DNA of 64,000 nt from Bog-756 sp052326605 (GCA_052326605.1 JBKQMB010000033.1:62001-126000), one strand, 5' to 3'; shown: positions 8,695-16,432, numbered from the stretch's first letter. A program made the numbers and translations. Notes: generated by a model not told the origin, from the letters alone.

Positions 8695-9146
8695 GTAGCG
8701 ACCTGGCCGGCATGTACCAAGAGGTGACCATCGGCCACGGTCGCCATCCCCACAACTTCCGCAAACCCAGGGATGCAACACGGACAGCCGAAGGAGTCAA
8801 CCCTCCGTGTGGCAACGGATTCACCGTCTATCTCGAGCTCATCGGCGGTCGCATCGATGACATCGCCTTCCAGGGTTCTGGAGATGCCATCTCGCAGACC
8901 CCCGCTTCGCTGACGACCGCAGTCCTCACCGGCAAGAGCGAAGAGGAAGCCCTCGCCCTGTTCGGGGACGTCCACGCCATGTTGACCGAGGGATCCGACG
9001 GCGAAGCCGACCAGGCGCGCCTGGGCTCGTTCGCCGCGCCCGCCGGAGTGTCGGAGTTCCCCATACGGGTCAAGTGCACCACGCTCGCATGGCACACCCT
9101 TCGAAGCGCTCTCGACGGCGACGGCGCCCCGAGGACAAGGGAGTAG
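8691..9146 (+). CDS. sufU: SufU-like sulfur-transfer protein with altered zinc ligands
   Basis: 151 residues from GTG 8691 (GTGA overlap with sufD). The fold signature is clear: GHGRHPHNF, VNPPCGNG, FQGSGDAIS and VKCTTLAWHTL. In Bacillus subtilis SufU, zinc is held by C41, D43, C66 and C128, and C41 accepts sulfur from SufS. Here the equivalents are Cys40, Asn42, Asp65 and Cys129, so two of the four ligands are changed while the acceptor Cys remains. The Asp65 codon is GAT, two bases away from a Cys codon. Zinc binding and SufS activation may therefore differ. No sufS is present beside it. Confidence 0.88.
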   Translation: MSSDLAGMYQEVTIGHGRHPHNFRKPRDATRTAEGVNPPCGNGFTVYLELIGGRIDDIAFQGSGDAISQTPASLTTAVLTGKSEEEALALFGDVHAMLTEGSDGEADQARLGSFAAPAGVSEFPIRVKCTTLAWHTLRSALDGDGAPRTRE

Positions 9147-9152
9147 TCGCGG

Positions 9153-9704
9153 ATGAGCACAACGGGACACACACCGGTCGAACTCGGACAGGACTGCGAT
9201 GTCACGCTGATTCCCAGCGGCCAGAAGATGACCATCCGAGCGGGCGAACAGGTGGTGGTCACCCAGGCCCTCGGCGGCACGTTCACCGTCCAGACCGAAG
9301 GGGGTCACCTGGCCCGGATCTCCTCGGAGGATGCCCACGCACTCGGGCTCGACACTGAACCGGTCGACGAGGGAGCTGCGCCATCGGGCCCCTTCGAATT
9401 CGAACGGGTGATCGAACAGCTGAAGACGGTCTTCGACCCGGAGATCCCGATCAACGTGGTCGACCTCGGGCTGATCTATGCGTGCGACGCTCATCTGCTG
9501 CCGGACGGTAGTCATCGGGTGGAGATCAAGATGTCGATGACCGCCCCGGGTTGCGGCATGGGAGACGTGCTCAAGGATGACGCCTGCGCTCGGGTGCAGA
9601 CGATCCCCGGCGTCAGCGAAGTCGATGTCGCGCTGGTGTGGGACCCGCCCTGGGACCAGAGCCGGTTGACCGACGCTGCCCGACTCGAACTCGGACTGTA
9701 TTGA
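9153..9704 (+). CDS. sufT: SufT-type (MIP18/DUF59) Fe-S maturation protein
   Basis: 183 residues, the length of the long SufT class. A ~75-residue N-terminal extension (VTLIPSGQKMTIRAGEQV) precedes a DUF59/MIP18 domain. That domain has FDPEIPINVVDLGLIY and the conserved MTAPGCGMGD cysteine segment. Proteins of this family help insert clusters into target enzymes and are commonly the last member of suf operons. It starts seven bases after the sufU stop. RBS context is moderate. Confidence 0.92.
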   Translation: MSTTGHTPVELGQDCDVTLIPSGQKMTIRAGEQVVVTQALGGTFTVQTEGGHLARISSEDAHALGLDTEPVDEGAAPSGPFEFERVIEQLKTVFDPEIPINVVDLGLIYACDAHLLPDGSHRVEIKMSMTAPGCGMGDVLKDDACARVQTIPGVSEVDVALVWDPPWDQSRLTDAARLELGLY

Positions 9705-9752
9705 CGGCACGAAGCCGAGTCCTTCGATGCCACCAAAGGAGAACAATCCACC

Positions 9753-9986
9753 ATGAAGGTCTGGATCGATCAGGATCTGTGCACCGGCGACGGGCTCTGT
9801 GAGGAGATCGCCCCGGCAGTGTTCACGTTGCTCGACGACGGACTCGCCTATGTCAAAGAAGGCGCCGAGGTCAAGTCCGAGCCTGGCGGTGCCGAAGGCC
9901 TGGCCCCGGTGCCCTCGGAGCTCGAAGACGCGGTCACCGAGGCCGCCGAGGAGTGCCCGGGGGAATGCATCTTCATCGAGTCATAG
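9753..9986 (+). CDS. Small ferredoxin, CxxDxxC type
   Basis: 77 residues, acidic. Cluster motif CTGDGLC puts Cys10 and Cys16 around Asp13 where a canonical 4Fe-4S ferredoxin has its middle cysteine. ECPGEC adds Cys68 and Cys72. This pattern is typical of 3Fe-4S or Asp-ligated 4Fe-4S ferredoxins that feed monooxygenases, P450s or biosynthetic enzymes. A good AAAGGAG site precedes the ATG. Its position 48 bp after sufT suggests it belongs to the SUF operon, either as electron donor for cluster assembly or as a client protein. Confidence 0.9.
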   Translation: MKVWIDQDLCTGDGLCEEIAPAVFTLLDDGLAYVKEGAEVKSEPGGAEGLAPVPSELEDAVTEAAEECPGECIFIES

Positions 9987-10302
9987 AAGCAGGCAGCGCG
10001 GATTCGCCCTTCGGTGTTCGAAGGCGCACGCAGCACCGGCCGGCGGCGGGACCGTCCCTCCCACGCTTCGCCAAGGGTCCGATGCCGGTCGGCCTCGCCC
10101 ACCCATGGCGTCCCGTACCCGAGGCCATCGATTTCGACGTCCGCCTGGCCGGCCACCGCCGCCGGTTGGCGGTCGAGCGCTCAGGTCCAGATTCCGATGC
10201 GGCCCGGCTCCACGCCTCGACCCCACGACTCTTACCCCAGGCTCCGGAGCCCGCATCCTGGTCGGTGGCCGCTGGCGGCCCGGGTCCTCGGGTGAGACAC
10301 TG
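9987..10302. other. Intergenic stretch, possible small coupled ORF
   Basis: 316 bases between ferredoxin and the next gene. The only candidate is a 73-codon plus-strand frame from ATG 10082 to 10303. Its TGA overlaps the ATG of the downstream gene (TGATG). It is Pro/Arg-rich in its second half and resembles no family I know, so I do not call it. No terminator hairpin is obvious. Confidence 0.3.
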
Positions 10303-10626
10303 ATGGACATGCTGGCTGCGTTCTCGATCACCCCGATGGGCGCCGGCGAGTCTGTCGGCGACCTGGTCGCCGAGACAGTCCGCATCGTACGCGCAAGTGG
10401 TCTCCCCAACGAGACCAACGCCATGTTCACCAACGTCGAGGGCGAGTGGGACGACATCATGGCCGTCATCAAGACGTGCGTCGACACGATGGCCCAAGCC
10501 GCGCCCCGCGTTTCGGTCGTGGTGAAGCTGGACCACCGCCCGGGCGCACCGAACGGCCGCATCCGCCGAAAGGTGGAGTCGGTCGAACACAAGCTTACGC
10601 CCGAGAATTCCGGTCGTACTCGGTGA
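10303..10626 (+). CDS. MTH1187 / YkoF-like thiamine-binding family protein (DUF77)
   Basis: 107 residues. Start MDMLAAFSITPMGAGESVGD is diagnostic of the MTH1187 family, small ferredoxin-fold proteins that bind thiamine-like ligands or act in unknown regulatory roles. EGEWDDIM follows at about residues 46-53. The C-terminus after VVKLDHRPG is Arg-rich and ends near the family's usual length. ATG 10303 is preferred; ATG 10309 is also possible. The frame is open far upstream, but that part overlaps the ferredoxin in another frame and is not coding. Confidence 0.85.
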   Translation: MDMLAAFSITPMGAGESVGDLVAETVRIVRASGLPNETNAMFTNVEGEWDDIMAVIKTCVDTMAQAAPRVSVVVKLDHRPGAPNGRIRRKVESVEHKLTPENSGRTR

Positions 10627-10989
10627 ACGGCTGCGCCTGGCTCGATCCCAACTCCCTGTGAAGCCAACAGGTGGTACTGCCGAACTCCGAGGGATTCCGG
10701 GCCCTTCAGGATCTCCAAGAGCGAGCGCCAATAGGCGGTGGAAGCGGGCGCTCTGACGCCCTCGACTCGGGCCCATCTCACAGAAACGACGAGTCCAGCC
10801 GGTATCTGCTGTTCGCCAGCCAGTACTACGATCGATTCGGCAATTGACGAGAGAAAGGACGTTGATTCCTTGCGGTCGAGTCCGAGGACAACAACGGCAC
10901 CGAGCTTCGGCGCAATGCGTCCCTGGTCCCGGAGCTCGATGACTGCCCGAGCGAGTTCGATTCGACGTTCGAGCGTGTCGACCGCGAAC
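10627..10989. other. Decayed region, coding-like remnant on minus strand
   Basis: No intact gene. On the minus strand, roughly 10990 down to 10640, one open frame reads like protein (LERRIELARAVIELRDQG, then GAVVVLGLDRKES and YWRSLLEILKGPE). It has no clear start and runs into sequence antisense to both neighbours. It may be the remains of a gene cut by the adjacent IS3 fragment. I could not assign a family. Confidence 0.3.
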
Positions 10990-11003
10990 ACCACTTCCAA
11001 GAG

Positions 11004-11264
11004 GTGGCCGACGATCTCGGGATCGCCCTCAGTCGGACCGCCTACCGGCGTACCGACGGCGACGCATTCATCGAACGTGCCTTCAAGACCTACGAGCAGG
11101 AGCCAGTCTGGCCCTATGACTTTCTGGGATTCGACGAGGCGAAGGCCGCACTCGGGGCGTGGCTCATCGACTACAACGAGGAGCGGCCACACTCCTCGCT
11201 CAACGACCGAACCCCGGCCGAGGCGCGAGCCGAAGCCCTGACCGAACACGAAACAGCAGCCTGA
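11004..11264 (+). pseudogene. IS3-family transposase C-terminal remnant
   Basis: About 86 codons that match the C-terminal end of an IS3-type DDE transposase. DGDAFIERAFKTYEQE corresponds to the DNA(L/V)IESFFxxLK region. DYNEERPHSSLNDRTPAEA is the classic IS3 tail. The catalytic Asp and Asp upstream are missing, the terminal inverted repeats were not found, and the reading frame has no proper start (the GTG at 11004 is internal). This is therefore a non-functional relic marking past insertion at the edge of the accessory stretch. Confidence 0.8.
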
Positions 11265-11330
11265 CAGTCAACGGTTCCGGGGTTCACTACGCACTTGTGC
11301 GGCAATGAACCAGGTCGTATGGTCCTGGCG

Positions 11331-11879
11331 GTGAACAACCGAGCGTCTTTGGCCGCTGGTGCCCTGATGGCCGGGCTGGTCTTGACGGGCTGCGGGTCCG
11401 GGAGCAGCAGTCATGCCGCCAGTTCGACCTCATCTTCGTCGACAACCACCGCACCACCAGGGAGCACGACCACCGCAGCCGTCCCGACCACTGCAGCTGC
11501 GACGGCGGGCGCCGCGACCTGCCCGACGCTGGCTCAAGCCAATGCTGCGCTCGGAGTCTCCTACAGTGCCCCGATTACTACCCCAACGGCGGGCGGTGGG
11601 ATCGTCTGCGAATACACCAGTGGGGCCGGCAATGCAGGCGTCACGATCTTTTCGCACCAAACCGCAACAGTCTTCGCCGGGCAGGTCGCCCACGCCCCCG
11701 GGGCGCCCGCGATGCCGGAGATCTCTGGCGTCGGCGACGGGGCCTTCGGCATGACCACGGCCGGTCGTTCTATCGTAAACGCCTATTCCAATGGGAGCCG
11801 GACCGTCGTGGCGGCGCAAGCTCCCGGCGCCCTGGCCCCGGTCGAAGCTCTGGCCCGGGTCGCTCTCGCCGACAACTGA
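11331..11879 (+). CDS. Secreted lipoprotein, Ser/Thr-rich linker, unknown function
   Basis: About 182 residues from GTG 11331 (ATG 11319 is an alternative). A signal peptide with lipobox LTGC places the mature cysteine near residue 21. A Ser/Thr/Ala-rich linker of ~50 residues follows, then a compact domain with CPTLAQANAALGVSY and a second cysteine in IVCEYTS. That pair could form a disulfide. The sensor-like layout (ALGVSYSAPITT, ISGVGDGAFGMTT) recalls DUF3558-like actinobacterial lipoproteins, but the match is not firm. It is lipid-anchored outside the membrane. It stands alone. Confidence 0.75.
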   Translation: MNNRASLAAGALMAGLVLTGCGSGSSSHAASSTSSSSTTTAPPGSTTTAAVPTTAAATAGAATCPTLAQANAALGVSYSAPITTPTAGGGIVCEYTSGAGNAGVTIFSHQTATVFAGQVAHAPGAPAMPEISGVGDGAFGMTTAGRSIVNAYSNGSRTVVAAQAPGALAPVEALARVALADN

Positions 11880-12116
11880 CCGGCGAACGTCCTTTCGGAC
11901 CTAAGATCCGGAGCGCCCGGAGCAATACCGATCGGCTGTGTGAATAGCTCCACACTGACGCGGGGGCTCACTTCATCAGGAAGATCTCCGCGTCAACAAG
12001 GTCCATGGGCAGAACACCTAGTTCGCCACCCGGTGCCACGTCTCAGGCCGGCCAAGAGCGACTTGTGTGCCTGAGGTGCCCGTTGGGAACTGGTCGATGG
12101 CCGGTCCCTGCCCCAC

Positions 12117-12404
12117 ATGCCGGGAGAGCGACACCCTCAGAGGTTCGGCCAGAATGGACAGACGGCTGCCGCAGGACCGAACCCAGATGATCTCGTTCGC
12201 CTGACTGACGAAGAGAAGAGCGTCATATTCCCGGAACTCGGGAGGCGAGCGGCGACACTCTATGCGCTCGTCGACAACGGGATGATCCGTGAGCCACGAA
12301 ACGACCGGGAAGGGGAACTACAGGCTCGCCTCGACGAATGGTTCCCTGGTCTGGCTCCTCCGTCCTCAGCGACCTTGGCCAGGACGGCCGGGGTGCCCCA
12401 GTAA
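12117..12404 (+). CDS. Hypothetical protein
   Basis: 95 codons from ATG 12117. The middle (LTDEEKSVIFPELGRRAATLYAL, quoted in part: RRAATLYALVDNGMI) reads like a small helical protein. The first ~25 residues are less convincing, so the true start may be further in. No family is recognised. The flanking 11880-12116 contains nothing I can support. It could be a remnant. Confidence 0.3.
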   Translation: MPGERHPQRFGQNGQTAAAGPNPDDLVRLTDEEKSVIFPELGRRAATLYALVDNGMIREPRNDREGELQARLDEWFPGLAPPSSATLARTAGVPQ

Positions 12405-12433
12405 CGCCGGACCGGGGATGGGGTCGCCCTAAC

Positions 12434-13063
12434 TCAATCCGTCCTCGGCTCCCTCCACATGGGCCACACGGCAGGGCCGCCCAGTGGCAGTTGGATCTCG
12501 CCCGTCACGTCGAAGCCGTGCCGACGATAAAAGGCGATGTTGGAATACTTCGAGGATTCAAGATAGGCGGGCAGCCCCAATTCGTCGCACCGATCGAGTA
12601 CCGGGCCAAGCAGTGCCGATCCGATCCCGTTGCCCTGGTTGGCGACGCGTGTTCCCAGAACACCCAAGTACCAGTGCGGTTGCTTCGGATGCTGATGTTC
12701 CACGTAGCTGAGGGCTCGCAAGGCCCGAACGGTGTGGCGACCCAGCGCGCCCAGCATCCCAGGCGAGTGACGCAGCATGGTCGTCGGCGGGATGACGGCA
12801 TGCCCGGGAGGCGCCCATAGGGCGGCTCCTGTGTTCGTGGGCGTCGTCCACACTGTCCCCACCGTCATGTAGTGGCCACTAAGGAGCACGCCGAAGAGCC
12901 GGGCCAGTCGGCGCGACCGGCTCCGTTCGTCTTGCAGGATCCATGACATGACAGGATCGCCGAAGAACGCGTCCTGCAGTGTGTCGGCGATCGCAGGCCG
13001 GTCGCGCAAGGCCGCCAGCACTACCTGTGCCTTCGGGGTTAGATCGTCAGGGCGACTGACCAC
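12434..13063 (-). CDS. GNAT family N-acetyltransferase
   Basis: 209 residues from GTG 13063. The acetyl-CoA binding core is readable: WYLGVLGTRVANQGNGIGSALL contains the V-x-x-x-Q-x-x-G-x-G/A pattern around residues 130-150, and the C-terminal YSNIAFYRRHGFDV motif is typical. The N-terminal ~60 residues match acetyltransferases of the Puromycin-acetyltransferase-like group (DAFFGDPVMSWIL). Substrate unknown. It is isolated on the minus strand among small orphan genes. Confidence 0.85.
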   Translation of the reverse strand: MVSRPDDLTPKAQVVLAALRDRPAIADTLQDAFFGDPVMSWILQDERSRSRRLARLFGVLLSGHYMTVGTVWTTPTNTGAALWAPPGHAVIPPTTMLRHSPGMLGALGRHTVRALRALSYVEHQHPKQPHWYLGVLGTRVANQGNGIGSALLGPVLDRCDELGLPAYLESSKYSNIAFYRRHGFDVTGEIQLPLGGPAVWPMWREPRTD

Positions 13064-13321
13064 AGGCTCAGGAGCCTAGCTGCCTGTCATGCCGGGTGAC
13101 TGACGGTTATCGATGGCGGCCGAACGACACTTTAAGGATGGAGCGCTTCGCCACATGCCCGATGGGAGACTGGCAGCTCCTGTAAGCGGAACGTTTGCGC
13201 AGGCGGACTGCGGACCGCAACTTTCCTCGCGTAGCCCCGACAAGAGCGCCGGTGTTCTGCGAGGTTTGCGCTGTACGGTCCCGTTGCCGAATCCAGGGGT
13301 CTCCATTCCCCGGCGGGAATC

Positions 13322-13597
13322 TCAGCCTTTCATCACGTTGTGCACCTTTGCCACCATCGGCTCCTTCAGTCCGACTCCGAGTTCGGCGAGGATCGGCATG
13401 AGGGTCGGTCCAAATGCATCGAAATCTTCCTGCGATTCCCAGATATCGAAAACGTGGATGGAACCGTCTGATTCGAGGGCAACGTGGAGGGTACGCCCCT
13501 TTGGTGCACCCGCACCGGCTGAGTCCAGCTGCTTGATTGCGTTGTTGTACTTCTCTGGGGTGAATCCCTCGTGAACGAAGTAGATCCCAAGTGCCAT
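13322..13597 (-). CDS. Small dimeric alpha+beta barrel-like protein
   Basis: 91 residues from ATG 13597. The order beta-alpha-beta-beta-alpha with ALGIYFVHEG, TLHVALESDGSIHVFDIW and SQEDFDAF, then a C-terminal KVHNVMKG, fits the ferredoxin-like dimeric barrel of ABM-type proteins. Residue composition is ordinary, unlike the shadows around it. Function is unknown; such proteins range from small oxygenases to stress proteins. The upstream 258 bases to the GNAT gene hold no ORF I can support. Confidence 0.7.
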   Translation of the reverse strand: MALGIYFVHEGFTPEKYNNAIKQLDSAGAGAPKGRTLHVALESDGSIHVFDIWESQEDFDAFGPTLMPILAELGVGLKEPMVAKVHNVMKG

Positions 13598-13962
13598 GAT
13601 GCACCAACCTTTTCCGCGTGCAGGACGCTGTTTGGACACTGTGGCCAATCCGCCCTGGATTTGACCCTTTCGGACCATACCTCTCAGCACGATGCGGATG
13701 TCGTCCTTGCCGGATACCGCCATACGGACCGGCAGAAGGGTGCCCCCAAAGATTCGGCCACAATCTCGCGAACCCCTGCCCCCCGACCGCCAATGGTTAG
13801 GTGGGCACCCACCCACCTCCCCAAGCCTCTCGCTGGCCCAAAGCGGGACACGGGGGCGATCCTGTGCCCAGTGGGGTGCAACGATGGCACCGCGGGTATG
13901 GGTCAATCCACGGCGAGGAACCGCCGGTAAGTCCAAAGGTCGAGGTCTGGCTCGACTGGACC
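13598..13962. other. Intergenic stretch without a supported gene
   Basis: 365 bases. Short frames exist on both strands, but none has a good start, ribosome site or family resemblance. Local base composition is less biased than in neighbouring genes. Confidence 0.5.
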
Positions 13963-14289
13963 ATGCCGTCGATCACGGAACTGATGGCCGTGGCGAAGCG
14001 GCTCATGGGCGTGGTGTTTCTCGGACCAGAGTCCACCCAGGCCACGGCCGACCAGCTCGGGGTGGCTACGCTCCATGCCCGAGAGCGGCCGACCGATCAC
14101 CCGTGGTCGGACCCGGCCATCGGTGAGCAGTTCACCGCCGCCTTCCACTCGTTCACGGTGCTTGCCAATGACTGCGCCGCCGCAGGCAACAGTGCCGTCC
14201 TCGACTCCCACGCCCTTGACGATCGTGCCGGACGGACCGTTGCGGATCTGTCGATCGCCCTATGTGCCAAACGGGCCGGCCGAGCATAA
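13963..14289 (+). CDS. Hypothetical protein
   Basis: 108 codons from ATG 13963, beginning MPSITELMAVAKRLMGVVFLGPE, then QFTAAFHSFTVLANDCAAAGN. The composition is protein-like and the end lies 12 bases before a copy of the dispersed repeat. An in-frame upstream extension to 13801 exists but is Pro/His-rich. No family is recognised. Confidence 0.4.
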   Translation: MPSITELMAVAKRLMGVVFLGPESTQATADQLGVATLHARERPTDHPWSDPAIGEQFTAAFHSFTVLANDCAAAGNSAVLDSHALDDRAGRTVADLSIALCAKRAGRA

Positions 14290-14300
14290 GGTCGGACCCC

Positions 14301-14367
14301 CGGCACCTCTAACCCCCACGCGGATCCGTGGCGGGTCACAGGCGAGATCGCGTGCGGAGTGGCAGCG
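14301..14367 (+). repeat. Dispersed repeat copy A
   Basis: The two ends are shared with copy B: the block at 14301-14324 (consensus cggcacctct-aacccccacg) and the block at 14352-14367 (gtgcggagtggcagcg). They are 51 bases apart here and 52 in copy B. The middle differs and can form a small hairpin around GGATCC. The first 34 bases from 14311 also align without gaps to copy C. Confidence 0.65.
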
Positions 14368-14476
14368 TTCCAGCGGGTTCCCACCGCACAAGTATGCCGA
14401 CCCGAAGCTCGCAGCGACGGACGATCTCGGCAAGGGGATCACGTAGCTGATCGGCTCGACAAAGTACCGTAACGCT

Positions 14477-14779
14477 ATGACCAGCGAACCCTCCATTGCC
14501 GATGCGTACACGCGGAGTGAAGAGGTAGCAAGCGAGGCGCTGCGAATCCTGAAGGAGGCGCTCGCCAACCTACGCGCGAGCTTTGAGACCCTACCGGAAC
14601 CGTCTGAGCCGCTGCCCTTCGAGCTGATTCGTGACCAAATGGAGGTCAGCGGTGTGAGCGATCGGCTCGAAGAGATTCGCGAGGTCCTTTCCGATCTGCG
14701 GGCGGAAGTGGAAACGCTCATCGAAACCGGCTGGCCGTTCGTGGCTAGAGTCGGTGGACGTGAAGGTCCCTTACGGTGA
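14477..14779 (+). CDS. Small helical hypothetical protein
   Basis: 100 codons from ATG 14477. Strongly charged and amphipathic, with heptad-like stretches (EVASEALRILKEALANLR and SDRLEEIREVLSDLRAEV) that suggest two coiled-coil helices joined by a Pro-rich turn. No catalytic motif. It overlaps or abuts the zinc-ribbon gene that follows, so the two may be co-expressed. No family is recognised. Confidence 0.5.
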   Translation: MTSEPSIADAYTRSEEVASEALRILKEALANLRASFETLPEPSEPLPFELIRDQMEVSGVSDRLEEIREVLSDLRAEVETLIETGWPFVARVGGREGPLR

Positions 14780-14792
14780 CATTCAAGGGGAC

Positions 14793-14999
14793 ATGAAGAC
14801 CGCGTTCCTCGTCGAAGCCCAGCGCCGCCACTCCAAACCGATTCCTGCGGTGACCCCGGAAACGGTGTTCTGGTACTGCGGATCATGCGGTGAGGATTTT
14901 CCGGTCGAGGACGTGTTGATTGAAGACACCATGCCGTTCTGTCCGAGATGTGGTGAGGGTTCGGGCTGGGAAACGGTCCGGCCGGCCCAGTCCTCCTGA
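14793..14999 (+). CDS. Small zinc-ribbon protein
   Basis: About 68 residues from ATG 14793 (GTG 14754 would add 13 residues and overlap the previous gene). Two CxxC pairs, CGSC and CPRC, are spaced 20 residues apart, as in rubredoxin-like zinc ribbons that bind one zinc. A basic and then acidic composition fits a small adaptor or nucleic-acid-binding protein, but no specific family is seen. Confidence 0.55.
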   Translation: MKTAFLVEAQRRHSKPIPAVTPETVFWYCGSCGEDFPVEDVLIEDTMPFCPRCGEGSGWETVRPAQSS

Positions 15000-15096
15000 A
15001 CCACACCTAGCCCACTTCGCCGATCGGAAACTGGGCACACGGGCGAAGGTGGAAGTGGCCGAGGTCTGATGTCGCCTATCGGACTATCGTGACCGC

Positions 15097-15306
15097 ATGG
15101 TCGATTTCGCAAGAGACATACTCAAGTCGCTCGGCGACGCTGATCGAGCAGGTAAGGCGGTGCAGGCTTTGGAGGGTGCATACTCCAACGCCACCGCCGA
15201 GACAGTTAAGCAGCTCATCGAGGCGGTCAATGCTGCAGAGAAGGCATACCAAGCAGCCGCTGACCAGTGCGGCGCGTTGCTCCGGCAGTTGTTGGAGCGG
15301 TCTTGA
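15097..15306 (+). CDS. Small helical hypothetical protein
   Basis: 69 codons from ATG 15097 (VDFARDILKSLGDADRAGKA). It is Ala-rich and almost entirely predicted helix, with one Cys near the end. It sits 18 bases before repeat copy B. Upstream, 15015-15045 contains an inverted repeat (CTTCGCC / GGCGAAG) that could be a terminator of the previous gene or an operator. No family is recognised. Confidence 0.45.
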   Translation: MVDFARDILKSLGDADRAGKAVQALEGAYSNATAETVKQLIEAVNAAEKAYQAAADQCGALLRQLLERS

Positions 15307-15323
15307 GGGGGGCACTCCCGGCC

Positions 15324-15391
15324 CGGCACCTCTTAACCCCCACGCGGAGCACTATCGGGACGCATTGGGCGTCCAGTGCGGAGCGGCAGCG
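15324..15391 (+). repeat. Dispersed repeat copy B
   Basis: Same ends as copy A: 15324-15348 and 15376-15391, with a diverged middle that holds a perfect hairpin (GGACGC / GCGTCC). It lies 18 bases after the stop of the preceding small ORF, as copy A lies just after its ORF. Confidence 0.65.
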
Positions 15392-15824
15392 TCTTGCCGG
15401 CGTGCAGATGCGCCGGGACGCTTCGGACCCCGGAGGCAGCCGGGAGTCCATCGCCAGCTGATCGGGCGACCCTCACACCGGGCCGGGCAGGGGTCATTCG
15501 ATCTGGTACGGGGTTGATGCACCCCCGTCCGCTGCGTCGCGCCACTGCATGGCTGCAACACAGTTGATTCAACATCCGATGGGTGGAAAGTGAAACCCCT
15601 ATTCTTCTGAGCCGACCCTGATATTTGGGGAGCGGGTGCGTGGAGAAACTGGCTGCTATCCACTCGGAGCGCCGCCATTCGTTACCTTGCAGCGCCGGCC
15701 TGTTGAGCGAGGTCCTGCTGCCACGCTCCGGGTCCGGCAACACTAACCTCGACTGGAATCCGCCGGACACCCAACCCCCACGCCCGACGATTGCGGGGCA
15801 CAGGCGCAAACATAGGGATTGCCC
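15392..15824. other. Intergenic stretch without a supported gene
   Basis: Over 400 bases with no convincing ORF on either strand apart from repeat copy C. A/T-richer patches occur near 15560-15620. Possibly decayed accessory DNA. Confidence 0.5.
15773..15806 (+). repeat. Dispersed repeat copy C (short form)
   Basis: 34 bases that align gap-free with the first half of copy A: both begin aacccccacgc and end cacaggcg. The second conserved block of copies A and B is absent. Confidence 0.5.
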
Positions 15825-16136
15825 TTAACCCCCTACCGGCGAGAGTGCCCAGGTTGCGATGTCTGATCCGTAGAGGTGTCCACCACCTCGCCGTGGCCGA
15901 TGTCCATCAACCGCAAGCAGCTGCTCCACCAGAGTGATCACACGTTCAACGTCGTCGAAATTCTCGTCATGGATATGGTCGCCAACGTCCTTGTCCGTGA
16001 ACATCTCCAAAGCCACGGTCCCATTGGGCAAGGTGAAGGCAAGGCACCACCGCTCTCCCTGCCGATCCAAAACCGCCCTGGTTGCCCATGGGTGTTGCCC
16101 TAGCTCAATCACGACCACCGCCGTTCTGCCGCCCAC
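15825..16136 (-). CDS. Hypothetical protein
   Basis: 103 codons from 16136. Protein-like: GGRTAVVVIELGQHPWATRA, then WCLAFTLPNGTVALEMF and DDVERVITLVEQLLAVDG. It may be a small alpha/beta protein. No family is recognised. It is close to, and on the same strand as, the remnant beside tRNA-Val. Confidence 0.5.
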   Translation of the reverse strand: MGGRTAVVVIELGQHPWATRAVLDRQGERWCLAFTLPNGTVALEMFTDKDVGDHIHDENFDDVERVITLVEQLLAVDGHRPRRGGGHLYGSDIATWALSPVGG

Positions 16137-16191
16137 CTGACGCCCTGCCGAAGCGTAGTCAGGCCGGTTGAACTGCGCTCAGCTCTCCGAG

Positions 16192-16427
16192 TCACTCGAC
16201 GTGCTGATCGCAGCTCCACAGCCTCATCTGCTTGCACCCGATCATCGCCCGACCGATCCATCGCACGGGCTCGGGGCAGTCGGTGGGAATGTCGACCCGA
16301 TAGCCAGGTCCACGGCTCACCTTGTGCCAGCAGACCCCTGACTCGACCCTGTCGGCGTTGGTGTAGTGATCGACGTTGTCCGTGAAGTCAGCGCAGGGGG
16401 CTGTGAATGCATCCTGACCTGGTCTTT
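16192..16427 (-). pseudogene. Start-less coding remnant abutting tRNA-Val
   Basis: On the minus strand an open, well-biased frame begins inside the 3' half of the tRNA-Val gene and ends at TGA 16192-16194. It encodes DAFTAPCADFTDNVDHY, then GVCWHKVSRGPGYRVDIP and MRLWSCDQHVE, with five cysteines. There is no usable start codon between the tRNA and the body of the frame. It looks like the 3' part of a gene joined to the tRNA by a past insertion or deletion. No family is recognised. Confidence 0.4.
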
Positions 16428-16432
16428 CTCGG

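Noticed and set aside
14301..15391. Integron attC sites for the dispersed repeat.
   Set aside because: No matching RYYYAAC / GTTRRRY ends could be paired, and no integron integrase is present in the window.
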